Part shown: positions 8,239-17,000 of the stretch, piece after piece
How positions within the stretch are numbered: position 1 is the first letter of the stretch
How the letters are laid out: each line of letters opens with the position of its first letter
Assembly: GCA_964503475.1 (NCBI GenBank)
Contig: CAZCZU010000033.1
Span: 1 to 29,938, forward strand
Length of the DNA: 29,938 nucleotides
DNA from: CAZCZU01 sp964503475
Lineage (GTDB): Bacteria > Pseudomonadota > Zetaproteobacteria > Mariprofundales > Mariprofundaceae
Direction: 5' to 3'
Translations under genes and position numbers: made by a program
Notes under the pieces: generated by a model
Database searches by the model: none
Told to the model about the DNA's origin: nothing
The model's input: the letters and a program-made list of their open reading frames with translations, nothing else

Positions 8239-8760
8239 ATGGAGAGTGGCAGTTCTATGCAGATTGATTTCAACTTGGTGCCTTGGGGTATGTTTTTCGC
8301 CGGTCTGATGTATGTCGTCGGTAACGGTGTCTGGGTGAACCATCTGGTCCGTGAGCGACGCTGGCTTGGCTGGTTGCTGTGGGTGCTTGCCGCAGTCGGG
8401 GTGGTGCTGCTTGCGGCACTGTTCGAGACCAGGCTGGATACGAACTCCGGTGCTGGTGTCTGGCAGCGCTTGACTTCGGTTGATCCCGAAAACCACTGGA
8501 TTGCCGTAACCCTCTTTGCGTTGCTTTCGGTTCCGGGCGCTGCCTCGGTGATGCTCAAGCAGGGTGTGCAGTGGACGCGGCTGGCGCTCCTGGCGCCGGC
8601 ACTGTTGGTGTTCCTGCCGGTTGGCAGCCAGATCGGCAATCCGAAAGATGGTTATCTTGCCCTGAGTATTGGACTTACCCTGGCGGTTTGCGGAATTCTG
8701 GTTGTCTGGCAGATGCTGCTGGACCGTGAGCCGGCTGAGGCCAAGGAAAAGACGGCATGA
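8239..8760 (+). CDS. Small polytopic membrane protein of unknown function
   Basis: 173 residues with four or five hydrophobic helices (about 13-31, 42-62, 86-105, 112-132, 140-160) and a charged C-terminal tail (REPAEAKEKTA). I do not recognise the family. A second possible start is the ATG at 8257 (MQIDFNLVPWG), which has GGAGAG upstream at a rather long spacing; either start is possible. The stop overlaps the argB start (ATGA), so the two are translationally coupled and share the promoter region opposite the ammonium block. A link to arginine or nitrogen metabolism is inference from position. Confidence 0.8.
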   Translation: MESGSSMQIDFNLVPWGMFFAGLMYVVGNGVWVNHLVRERRWLGWLLWVLAAVGVVLLAALFETRLDTNSGAGVWQRLTSVDPENHWIAVTLFALLSVPGAASVMLKQGVQWTRLALLAPALLVFLPVGSQIGNPKDGYLALSIGLTLAVCGILVVWQMLLDREPAEAKEKTA

Positions 8761-9644
8761 AGCACGCCCAGCAACGCGCCGCGACGCTGGTTGAGGCGCT
8801 GCCATATCTGCAGCAGTTCGCCGATCAGACCGTGGTGATCAAATATGGCGGCAATGCCATGGTTGAGGCGTCGCTCAAAGAGAGTTTCGCGACCGATATC
8901 ACGCTGCTCAAGCAGGTGGGGATCAATCCGGTGGTCGTGCATGGCGGTGGTCCACAGATTGGCCAGTTGCTACAGAAGATCGGTAAAGAGGCGAAATTTA
9001 TCGATGGTATGCGGGTGACCGATCGCGAGACGATGGATATCGTCGAGATGGTACTGGCCGGCTCTGTCAATAAAGAGATTGTTGCCAATATCAACCGGGC
9101 CGGTGGCAAGGCTGTGGGCCTTTCCGGCAAGGATGGTGGTCTGATCTGCGCGCGCAAGCTGCAGGTGAAGCAGCAGGGGCCGGAGTTCGACGTGCCCGAG
9201 ATTATCGATCTCGGCCATGTCGGCGAGGTGCACAGCGTCAATACGGGTGTATTGAAGCTTCTGGAGGCCGATCGTTTCGTACCGGTGATTGCTCCGGTGG
9301 GTTACCATAAAGATGCGGGTCAGAGCTACAACATCAATGCCGACCTTGTGGCGGGGGCTGTGGCCAAGGCGCTGGGCGCGGCCAAGCTGATTCTATTGAC
9401 CGACGTGCCGGGTGTGCTCGACGATGGCAAGCAGCTACGCTCCAGCCTCTCCACTGCCGAGACCGAGGCATGGATCGAGCGGGGGACCATTGCCGGCGGG
9501 ATGATTCCAAAGGTGCGCTGCTGCCTTGATGCCGTGGCCCATGGGGTCCGCCATGCCCACATTATCGATGGGCGCGTGCCGCACGCACTATTGCTCGAGA
9601 TTCTGACCGATGAGGGTATCGGTACGGTGTTTCGTGCCGACTGA
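8757..9644 (+). CDS. argB: Acetylglutamate kinase
   Basis: Phosphorylates N-acetyl-L-glutamate with ATP, the second step of arginine synthesis, in the cytoplasm. The 295-residue length is typical. Visible motifs are VVIKYGGNAM with catalytic Lys29, the substrate loop VVVHGGGPQIG (about 60-69), INADLVAGAVAKAL, LLTDVPGVL, and GGMIPKV near the C-terminus. The N-terminal extension before the first strand (MKHAQQRAATLVEALPYL) is of the type found in arginine-inhibited hexameric enzymes. In cyanobacteria and plants this enzyme is activated by PII. Its position next to a locus with two PII genes is notable, but PII control here is not shown. Confidence 0.97.
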   Translation: MKHAQQRAATLVEALPYLQQFADQTVVIKYGGNAMVEASLKESFATDITLLKQVGINPVVVHGGGPQIGQLLQKIGKEAKFIDGMRVTDRETMDIVEMVLAGSVNKEIVANINRAGGKAVGLSGKDGGLICARKLQVKQQGPEFDVPEIIDLGHVGEVHSVNTGVLKLLEADRFVPVIAPVGYHKDAGQSYNINADLVAGAVAKALGAAKLILLTDVPGVLDDGKQLRSSLSTAETEAWIERGTIAGGMIPKVRCCLDAVAHGVRHAHIIDGRVPHALLLEILTDEGIGTVFRAD

Positions 9645-9658
9645 TCCACTTCCTCCTT

Positions 9659-9691
9659 TTGACAATGTCACGACAGTTCGCTAACGATAAG
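9659..9691 (+). promoter_or_regulatory. Weak candidate promoter for the cytochrome c peroxidase gene
   Basis: A perfect -35 TTGACA (9659-9664) is followed at 17 bp by TAACGA (9682-9687), a poor -10, with GATAAG slightly further on. It lies in the 136-bp gap between argB and the peroxidase gene. The imperfect dyad GGGTGTG...CACGCCC (about 9731-9751) lies downstream, in the leader. Confidence 0.3.
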
Positions 9692-9780
9692 TAATCAATG
9701 GACTTGTTTTGCGATCCTGTCGGATTGCCGGGGTGTGCTTTAAACACGCCCGAATCACATCACAGAAAAGGAAGGCTGTT

Positions 9781-10812
9781 ATGAAACGAATCAAACTCGC
9801 CATGTTAGTGGCCCCGCTGTTTGCTGGCGGGATGATGTTCGCAGCAGCGGCCTCGGCGGCCGATCTGCACAACTGGAAGCTTCCGGAGCCCAATATTCCG
9901 GCAGACAACCCCCAGACCAACGCCAAGATTGCTCTCGGGCACCAGCTTGTTTTCGATACCCGGCTGTCCAAGAACAACAACTCCATCAGTTGTTCCGGTT
10001 GCCATGTCGCTACCACCGGCGGAGCCGGCCTGACCCCGCGTGCCTTCGGCCATGGTGGTGAACTGGGGCGCTGGGCGCCTTCCTGGGTCAATTCCGCCTA
10101 TTACGATTCGCTGTTCTGGGATGGGCGTGCCTCTTCGCTGGAAGAGCAGACCGGACTGCTGCCCGGCCATATGGGGCCGATATCGGCACCGGGTGAGATG
10201 GGTGGCGATGTCGCTACCGTGGTGAAAAAGATCAACTCCATTCCGGGTTACCAGAAGCAGTTCAAGGCTGTGTTCGGCGGCAAGGCCACGCGTGAGAATA
10301 TCGCCAAGGCGATTGCTGCGTTTGAACGTACCCTGATTGCTTACAAGGCTCCGTTTCAGCGCTACGTCAACGGCGATAAGCATGCGATTTCCGCCTCGGC
10401 CAAGCGTGGCTTCGAACTCTTTCGTGGCAAGGCGCAGTGTGTCGCCTGCCATACGCCCCCGACCCTGACCGACAACAGCTTCCACAATATCGGTGTGCCG
10501 CAAGTGGGGCCCCTGAAGAAGGATGAGGGGCGCTATGCCGTGACCAAGGACAAGGCGGATATGGGCGCCTTCAAGACCCCCTCGCTCTACAACGCCGCTT
10601 CGTTCGTCTTCTTTATGCATGACGGCGCATTCTCCACGCTGGAAGAGGTGGTCGATCACTACAACAAGGGCGGCAACCCGAATGATCCGAATCAGTCACC
10701 GATCATTGAGCCGCTCAACCTGAGCGATCAGGAGAAGAAGGATCTGGTCGCCTTCATGAAGAGCCTGACCGACACGAGCCTGGACAATATCCAGCGGCCC
10801 GAACTGCCGTAA
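9781..10812 (+). CDS. Di-heme cytochrome c peroxidase (CcpA/MauG superfamily)
   Basis: Periplasmic enzyme that reduces hydrogen peroxide to water with electrons from a small cytochrome c or a copper protein. The 343 residues start with a signal peptide that ends ASA before ADLHNWK. There are two heme c attachment motifs, CSGCH (71-75) and CVACH (220-224), matching the two-domain bacterial peroxidase layout. FWDGRASSLEEQ and MHDGAFSTLEEVVDHYNKGG are also typical of these peroxidases. The frame is open 24 codons upstream, but AAGGAAGG lies just before this ATG and the signal peptide begins here. It is transcribed alone and ends in its own terminator. The role is probably peroxide defence under low oxygen. 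Confidence 0.93.
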   Translation: MKRIKLAMLVAPLFAGGMMFAAAASAADLHNWKLPEPNIPADNPQTNAKIALGHQLVFDTRLSKNNNSISCSGCHVATTGGAGLTPRAFGHGGELGRWAPSWVNSAYYDSLFWDGRASSLEEQTGLLPGHMGPISAPGEMGGDVATVVKKINSIPGYQKQFKAVFGGKATRENIAKAIAAFERTLIAYKAPFQRYVNGDKHAISASAKRGFELFRGKAQCVACHTPPTLTDNSFHNIGVPQVGPLKKDEGRYAVTKDKADMGAFKTPSLYNAASFVFFMHDGAFSTLEEVVDHYNKGGNPNDPNQSPIIEPLNLSDQEKKDLVAFMKSLTDTSLDNIQRPELP

Positions 10813-10840
10813 CACTGTTGCCATTTCCGGCCATCGATAA

Positions 10841-10869
10841 GCCCCCTGTCTCCACAGGGGGCTTTTTTT
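10841..10869 (+). terminator. Intrinsic terminator after the peroxidase gene
   Basis: GCCCCCTGT and ACAGGGGGC form a perfect 9-bp stem with a CTCC loop, followed by seven T. Confidence 0.95.
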
Positions 10870-10956
10870 GTGTCGCGGGTAGGGCGGGCCTTCATGATTG
10901 TGGTCATCCAGTGACAGGGGGCATGCCGCAATGCAGCTGTCTAATTCCTTGTTTAG

Positions 10957-11118
10957 ATTCTGGAGATGAATCCCGATGCCAGGATTCTTTTTGCCACCGG
11001 CTACGACAGCAAACAGAGACTGAATGAGGATGACAGCGATGTGCCGGTGCTGGAGAATCCATACCGTTTCGATGTTGTCAGCCGGGTGATAGTTCAGGCT
11101 CTTGGCAGAAGCACATAG
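10957..11118 (+). pseudogene. Remnant of a response-regulator receiver domain (C-terminal part)
   Basis: The frame reads ILEMNPDARILFATGYDS and then VPVLENPYRFDVVSRVI before a TAG stop. This is the beta4-to-alpha5 end of a CheY-like receiver: the TGY position matches the conserved T/S of the switch, and LENPY matches the usual L.KPF with the conserved Lys replaced by Asn. The frame is closed by TAG at 10954-10956, so the phospho-acceptor Asp half is missing. Just upstream, other frames give short pieces such as MIVVIQ and TGGMPQ that may be its decayed first half. There is no proper ribosome binding site. I read it as a decayed two-component gene. Expression as a 50-aa peptide from 10966 is unlikely. 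Confidence 0.55.
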
Positions 11119-11297
11119 CTGTTTCTGCTATCCGTTTACTGTTTGTTTGCATTTATCCGATGGGGTTATTTTATCGCTCTGTTGCAGCAGGATGATTTGT
11201 GCGCTTCACTTACCGTTAATGTCGACCTTGGGGAAGTGCCCGGAAAGTTTATCGTCTCCGTAAACTTGATCCTGGAACCTCTCTGTGTTCGTCATTA

Positions 11298-11318
11298 ATT
11301 AGCACTTGCTAATATAAT
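11298..11318 (+). promoter_or_regulatory. Dyad operator overlapping a TATAAT -10 box
   Basis: ATTAGCA-CT-TGCTAAT (11298-11313) is a perfect 7-2-7 dyad. Its last base is the first base of a consensus TATAAT (11313-11318). No good -35 is visible. The predicted start is near 11325, about 17 nt before the arsR ATG. A dimer bound to the dyad would cover the spacer and -10, which is the standard geometry for autorepression by an ArsR-family protein. The cognate regulator is therefore most likely the adjacent gene. Confidence 0.75.
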
Positions 11319-11341
11319 AAATACAGGTAAGGTACGCCGTT

Positions 11342-11668
11342 ATGGAGATGATACCCGAGGATAAAATCCAGCAGGCCAGCGAGGGTCTGCGCGCTATCGC
11401 GCATCAGGTGCGCCTGTCGGTGCTCTGCCATCTGCTGGAGCAACCAATGTGTGTGCAGGAGCTGATGGAAGCCACCGGCTCGTCACAATCCAATCTTTCC
11501 CAGCATCTGGCAAAGATGCGCATGCTGGGCATTGTCGAGAACGAGAAAAAGGGGCAGCAGGTCTTTTACCGGATTGCCAATCCTGCATTCGAGGATCTCG
11601 TGCAGGCATTAAAGCGAATCTATTGCCCCGAAATGTGTTTACCGCGGGGGAGGGGTAATGACGTTTAG
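11342..11668 (+). CDS. ArsR-family repressor, probably thiol/persulfide-responsive
   Basis: 108-residue winged-helix regulator. The helix-turn-helix spans about residues 37-62 (VQELMEATGSSQSNLSQHLAKM), followed by the wing (ENEKKGQQVFYRI). It carries Cys29, Cys37, Cys95 and Cys99. One Cys in the region before the recognition helices plus another in the last helix is the arrangement used by BigR/SqrR-type sensors, which form a disulfide or polysulfide link to derepress sulfide genes. A metal-binding role for the same cysteines cannot be excluded. It overlaps the next gene by 11 bp and heads an operon full of sulfane-sulfur enzymes, which favours reactive sulfur as the inducer. A palindromic operator lies just upstream. 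Confidence 0.85.
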   Translation: MEMIPEDKIQQASEGLRAIAHQVRLSVLCHLLEQPMCVQELMEATGSSQSNLSQHLAKMRMLGIVENEKKGQQVFYRIANPAFEDLVQALKRIYCPEMCLPRGRGNDV

Positions 11669-13010
11669 TTCTGTCTTATGCCGTCCGATCATGTTGACCG
11701 CACTGGTAGTTGTGGCAGTTCCGGCTTCGCTGCAGGCGCAGACAGTGACCCTGAAAGAGGCGGCGGCTATTGCCCTGAATCAGAATCGCCAGGTGGCAGC
11801 TCAGGATCATTATGCCGGTGCCATGCAGGCCAGGGCGGATGCGGCACGTGGCCATCTTTTGCCGTCGGTCAATGCCGGTGTTGGCGGTATGCGCAGTACC
11901 AACCCGTTGACGGTGTTCGGTTCGCGCCTGTCGCAACAGCAGGTGACTACGGCTGATTTCGCTCCCGGCCGCCTCAATAATCCTGCGGCCTATACGAATT
12001 ACCGTACCTATGTCGGTGTGCAGATGCCTGTCTATATGGGCGGCAGCCTTTGGGCCGGAAAGCGCCAGGCGGAGGCTGCAGCTGTCAGCGCAGACTGGCA
12101 GCTGGAGGCAACCCGTCAGCAGACGCTCTATCAGTTGATTGCAGCCTATACCGGTGTGCTTGAAGCACGTGAGCTGGTTCGAGCCCGTGAACAGGCGGTG
12201 AAGGCTGCCACGACCCATCGCCGCAATGTGCAGCAACTGCTTGATCGTGGCATGGCGATCCGCAGCGATGCCATGGATGCCGAAGTGCATCTGATGCAGG
12301 CGGGTGTGGACCTGAGTCAGGCCAGAAATGGCGAGGCAGCGGCCATGGATCGCCTGCATCTGCTGCTCGGTCAGTCCGCGGCTGTTGAGATCGATCCGAG
12401 TGGCGATGTGCGGCTTCAGCTGCAGGAAAATGATCTGAAGCAGTGGCTGGATGAGGCACTGGATCGACGGCCGGAACTGAAGGCATCCGCTGAACAGTTG
12501 CGCGCCTCCGATGCCGGCGTGGATCGGGCGCGTGCCGGTTTCCTGCCGCATGTGGCGCTGCACGCCAATGAAGAATGGAACAACAACACCCTGACGCCGA
12601 AGCACAACAATTACACGGTCGGTTTTCAGGTCGAGATGAATCTTTTCTCCGGTGGTGCGGACAAAGCCAACGTCGATGCCGCCTATGCCGAGAAGACGCG
12701 CAGTCAGCTCATGCTCGAGGACATGACCCAGCAGGTACGCAACGAGGTGCGTCAGGCCTGGCGCATGCTGGAGGAGTCACGTCAGCGTGCAGATGCTCTC
12801 GCGCATGCTCTGGATCAGGCCGAGGAGTCGTTGCGCATCCTCACCCTGCGTCAACAGCAGGGGCTGGAGCGGGCCGCGGACGTACTGACGGCCCAGGCCC
12901 GGGCCGATCAGGTGCGTGCCGGCCATATTCAGGCCGAATACGATGTGATCCGTAGTCAGGCCGCGCTGCTGCGCGCGGCTGGAATGCTTAATCTGGAGGC
13001 GATTCAATGA
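11658..13010 (+). CDS. TolC-family outer-membrane efflux factor
   Basis: 450-residue outer-membrane channel subunit of a tripartite pump. The signal peptide ends LQA before QTVTLKEAAAIALNQN, and the mature N-terminus is typical of the OEP family. Two long helical repeats, rich in A, Q, R and E (about 130-225 and 340-445), should form the periplasmic tunnel. The barrel strands lie in the aromatic segments around residues 85-125 and 290-335. There is no lipobox. Its start overlaps the arsR end and its own end overlaps the membrane-fusion gene (ATGA), so the pump is translated as a coupled set. The substrate is not readable from this subunit. Confidence 0.93.
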   Translation: MTFSSVLCRPIMLTALVVVAVPASLQAQTVTLKEAAAIALNQNRQVAAQDHYAGAMQARADAARGHLLPSVNAGVGGMRSTNPLTVFGSRLSQQQVTTADFAPGRLNNPAAYTNYRTYVGVQMPVYMGGSLWAGKRQAEAAAVSADWQLEATRQQTLYQLIAAYTGVLEARELVRAREQAVKAATTHRRNVQQLLDRGMAIRSDAMDAEVHLMQAGVDLSQARNGEAAAMDRLHLLLGQSAAVEIDPSGDVRLQLQENDLKQWLDEALDRRPELKASAEQLRASDAGVDRARAGFLPHVALHANEEWNNNTLTPKHNNYTVGFQVEMNLFSGGADKANVDAAYAEKTRSQLMLEDMTQQVRNEVRQAWRMLEESRQRADALAHALDQAEESLRILTLRQQQGLERAADVLTAQARADQVRAGHIQAEYDVIRSQAALLRAAGMLNLEAIQ

Positions 13011-14038
13011 AGCTTCGCAACTGGTCGAAATGGATGGTAATGGTGGCTGCGGCTGCATCGCTTGCGGCCTGTTCCGACGAACATGGCGGCAACGATGAGC
13101 AGGTAAAGACGGTCAAGGCGCATGTTGCCGTTGTGCAGCCGACTGAGGTGGCCAGGCACTACATTGCCAGTGGTATTGTTTCGAGTGATCACCGGATTGC
13201 TGTCAGCTCCCGCATTTCCGGCTACGTCCGCTCGGTCAGCGTCAAGGAGGGTCAGCGTGTCAGTCGTGGTCAGACACTGGTCCAGATCGATCCGGTTGAT
13301 GCCCGCCAGCAGTTGGCCCAGGCGCGTGCCGATCTGGCCGATGCCGATGCCGACCTGAAGCGCTTTTCCGAACTGCTCAAGCAGAATGCCGTTTCCCGCC
13401 AGCAATTCGATAAGGCCGAGCTGCGCTACAAGGTGGCCAGGTCGAAAGTGGCTCAGGCCAAGAACCAGCTCTCCTATGCCGATATTACGTCACCTGTCGA
13501 CGGTATCGTGGTGCAGAAGCTGCTCAATGCCGGAGATCTGGCCAACCCCGGTTCGCCTCTGCTGGTGGTCGAGGACAATACCCAGCTGATTGTCGAGACG
13601 GATGTTTCCGAGCAGTACATCAGCAGCCTGCAAGTTGGTGATACCGTCGACCTGCATATTCCGGCCATTCACGACACGCGTACAGGCAAGATTCGTCAGC
13701 TGGTCAATGCCGCCAATCCCGGCACCTATCAGTACCACATCAAGGTTTCGCTCGATGCCGGTGCCGACATTCGTCCGGGTATGTTCGCCGAAGTCGGTTT
13801 CAGGATCGGTCAGCGCCAGGTGCTGCTGGTGCCCGAAGTGGCGCTGATTCACCGCGCCGGTCTGGTTGGCCTGTATGAGGTCGGTCAGGACGGCATCGCC
13901 CGCTACCGCCAGGTGCGCCTGGGCGAGCGTTATGGCGAGCAGGTCGAAATTGCCGCCGGCCTAGAGGCTGGGGCTCGCATTGCCTGGAATGGTAAGGGTG
14001 AACTTGCCACCGGTGTGCGCGTGGCGGCGGAGAAATAG
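13007..14038 (+). CDS. RND membrane fusion protein (periplasmic adaptor lipoprotein)
   Basis: 343 residues linking the RND permease to the TolC-type channel. A lipoprotein signal ends in the lipobox LAAC with Cys22, so it is probably anchored to the inner membrane. The biotinyl-lipoyl half-motif ISGYVRSVSVKEGQRVSRG (about 69-87) and its second half ITSPVDGIVVQKLLNAGD flank a helical hairpin (about 100-160). A beta-barrel domain and a C-terminal membrane-proximal domain follow. The 4-bp overlap with the channel gene and 3-bp gap to the permease gene indicate stoichiometric production. Confidence 0.93.
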   Translation: MKLRNWSKWMVMVAAAASLAACSDEHGGNDEQVKTVKAHVAVVQPTEVARHYIASGIVSSDHRIAVSSRISGYVRSVSVKEGQRVSRGQTLVQIDPVDARQQLAQARADLADADADLKRFSELLKQNAVSRQQFDKAELRYKVARSKVAQAKNQLSYADITSPVDGIVVQKLLNAGDLANPGSPLLVVEDNTQLIVETDVSEQYISSLQVGDTVDLHIPAIHDTRTGKIRQLVNAANPGTYQYHIKVSLDAGADIRPGMFAEVGFRIGQRQVLLVPEVALIHRAGLVGLYEVGQDGIARYRQVRLGERYGEQVEIAAGLEAGARIAWNGKGELATGVRVAAEK

Positions 14039-14041
14039 ACG

Positions 14042-17000
14042 ATGTCCGATCCGAAGGTCCCGATGAATATCGCCGGCCGTCTGGGTGCCGCAGCCATGCG
14101 CACCAACCTGACGCCGATCATCAGCCTGCTGATCTTCCTGATCGGTCTGGTGGCCCTGTTTGTCACGCCGCGTGAGGAGAACCCGCAGATCAATGTGCCG
14201 GCGGCCAATGTATTCGTGAAGATGCAGGGGGCCAGTCCCGAAGAGGTGCGTAATCAGATTGTACGTCCGCTTGAGATGGTGCTGCGTGAAATGTCCGGCG
14301 TCGATCACACCTACGGTATGGCCATGGATTCAATGGCCGTGGTGACCGTGATGTTCAAGGTGGGCGAGGACAAGGAGACCAGCCTGGTCAAACTGTACGA
14401 CCGGGTCATGCACAGCCTCGATCGTATTCCGCCGGGCGCATCGCAGCCCCTGGTTAAACCGCTCGATGTCGACGACGTGCCGGTTTCGGTCATTACCCTC
14501 TCTTCTCCTGAAATGGATGGCCTGGCACTGAAGCGCCTGGCCGAGCGGGTGCGCGAGGAGCTGGCACCGTTACCGGGCGTGTCGGTGGCCGACATCATCG
14601 GTGGCCGTGATCATGAGGTGCGCATCGAGCTCGATCCGGCCCGTATGGCGGCCTACCATATCCCGCTCGACCAGTTGCATCAGGTGCTGAAGGGCGCCAA
14701 TGCCGGTGGTCCGATGGGTGATCTGGTCGGCGACAGCAAAGTCACCCGCGTCTGGCTCGATGGCTATCTGAAAACGGCCGACGAGGTCGGGCGCCTGATT
14801 GTCAGCCAGTACCAGGGCAAGCCGGTCTATCTGCGCGATATCGCCACCATCATCGATGGGCCTTCCGAAGTGGATACCCTGCATCGTATCGGCTTCGGCA
14901 GTGCCGTGGCTCAGCCGAACGGGGAGCCGGAGAAGCCGGCTGTGTCGATTACACTGGCCAAGAAGCCGGGCACCAATGCCGTGGTGGTGACCAATGCCAT
15001 CAATACCAAGCTTGCTTCCCTGGAAGGAGAGCTGATTCCGGACAATGTGCATGTGACCATTACGCGCGATTCCGGCGAGCGCGCCGATGCCGCCGTCAAT
15101 CTGCTGATTGAGCACCTTGGCATCGCGATTGCCTCGGTCATCGTCATCCTGTTGCTGTTCCTCGGCTGGCGCGAGGCCACCATCGTCACGCTCAATATTC
15201 CGCTGATTCTGTTTATCGTGCTGGCCGTGGGGCTGGTGGCCGATCAGACGATCAACCGTATTACCCTGTTTGCCCTGATCCTGGCCCTGGGCCTGCTGGT
15301 CGATGATGCCATTGTTGTGATCGAGAATATTCACCGCCATCTGCATAAGGGAGCTTCCGGTATTAAGGAGAAGGCGCGCCTGATCGTCATGGCGACCAAC
15401 GAGACCGGCAAGCCGACGATTATCGCTACCATTGCCGTGATTCTCGCCTTCGTCCCGATGGCCTTCGTTACCGGCATGATGGGGCCGTACATGGGGCCGA
15501 TTCCGTTTAATGCCCCGGTTGCCATGGCCGCCTCGCTGGTGATTGCCTACATGTTCACGCCGTGGATCGCCCAGCGCTGGATGCCGTGCCGTGATACGAC
15601 ACCGACCTTGGAAGAACACCATGAAAAGGGCGCCAGGGACTGGGTCTACGATCTCTACATGAAGCTGGCCGTGCCGCTGGTCGATGATGCCGGAAAACGC
15701 CGCATCTTCTGGGGTGTGGTGGCGGTCCTGTTCATCGCAGCGATGTGGGAGCCGGGCTGGCAGTTCATGCGTCCCTCGGGCATCAACGGCCCGCTGACTC
15801 CCGGTGCAGTCGAGTTGAAAATGCTGCCCAAGGGCAACAAGAATACCTTCAATGTCACCATCGATATGCCGGAAGGCACGCCGCTGGTGGTGACCGATGC
15901 CGTGGCTCGCGAAGTCGGTTCGGTGATTCGCAGCCATCCGATGGTCACCGATTACGAAACCTTCGTCGGCCAGGCCGGTCCGATCGATTTCAACGGTATG
16001 CTGCGCGGCGCCGTACTGCGTCGTGGTGCCAATGTGGCCGAGATTCGCGTCAATCTCGTCGATAAAACCCATCGCTCGATCAAGTCCGATGCCATCGTGC
16101 TGCAGCTGCGTGATATGCTGAAGCCGGTTGCGGCAGCGAATCCAAAGGCCAATATCAAGCTGGTTGAGGATCCGCCGGGACCGCCGGTGCGCGCAACGCT
16201 GCTGGCCGAAATTTATGGTCCGGATGACAAGCAGCGCGATGCGGTGGCCGACAAGGTGCGCAATGTATTCGAGCACACTTACGATGTCGTCGATATCGAT
16301 GACTCGGTTGGTGATGACCAGCGTGAGCTGCGCCTGCATATCAACAAGGAGAAGGCGGCCCGCATGGGTGTGGCCACGGCCAGTGTCGCCCAGGCGCTGC
16401 AGGATTTCCTCGGCGGCTATGATATCGGTGCTGTGCATGTGGCCGATGAGCGTCACCCGGTCATGCTGAAGGTACGCATGCCTCGTGAGTTGCGTGTGCA
16501 TGCTTCCGATCTTGATCGTATCCATGTCAGTGGTGCCAACGGTGCTGTGCCATTATCGGCCATTGCCACGATTGAGCCGCGTGTGGTGGCCAAGCCGCTC
16601 TATACCAAGGATGGTCATGCCGTCAGCTACGTGACCGGTGAGCCGAAGGTCGGATCGCAGGTTTACTCGCTGCTCGACATGGATGGCAAGCTGGATGGGA
16701 TGCAGATCGCACCGGGGCAGAAGCTCAAGACGGGCGGCATGCGTTTCACCGAGACGCAGCCGGACGACACCTTCGGCTATCACCTGCTGTGGGATGGCGA
16801 GATGCGCCTGACCCTGGATGTGTTCCGCGATCTGGGAGCTGCTTTCATTGTGGCACTGGTGCTGATCTATCTGCTGATGGTGGCCTACTATGGCCAGTTT
16901 ACACTGCCGATGCTGGTCATGGCACCGACAGCGCTGACCATGATCGGTATTTTCCCGGGGCACCTGATTACCGGGCAGCCGTTCACTGCCACCTCGATGA

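Larger units (their letters stand above)
10870..11341. other. Gene-poor interval before the ArsR operon
   Basis: About 470 bp with no intact gene. It holds the remnant of a response-regulator receiver domain (10957-11118) and a 7-bp dyad, AAGTTTA...TAAACTT (11245-11251 and 11261-11267). The operator and -10 of the downstream operon lie at 11298-11318. Base composition is visibly more AT-rich towards its right end than in the neighbouring genes. Confidence 0.7.

Noticed and set aside
11298..11313. The dyad TTAGCACTTGCTAA as a CIRCE (HrcA) element
   Set aside because: Only the first half resembles CIRCE. The true element has TTAGCACTC and a nine-base spacer, and no chaperone gene is present.
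14570..16525. Minus-strand open frame of 651 codons
   Set aside because: It lies wholly inside the RND permease gene on the opposite strand. Its translation is His-, Gln- and Asp-rich with no domain pattern, the usual shadow of a GC-rich gene.
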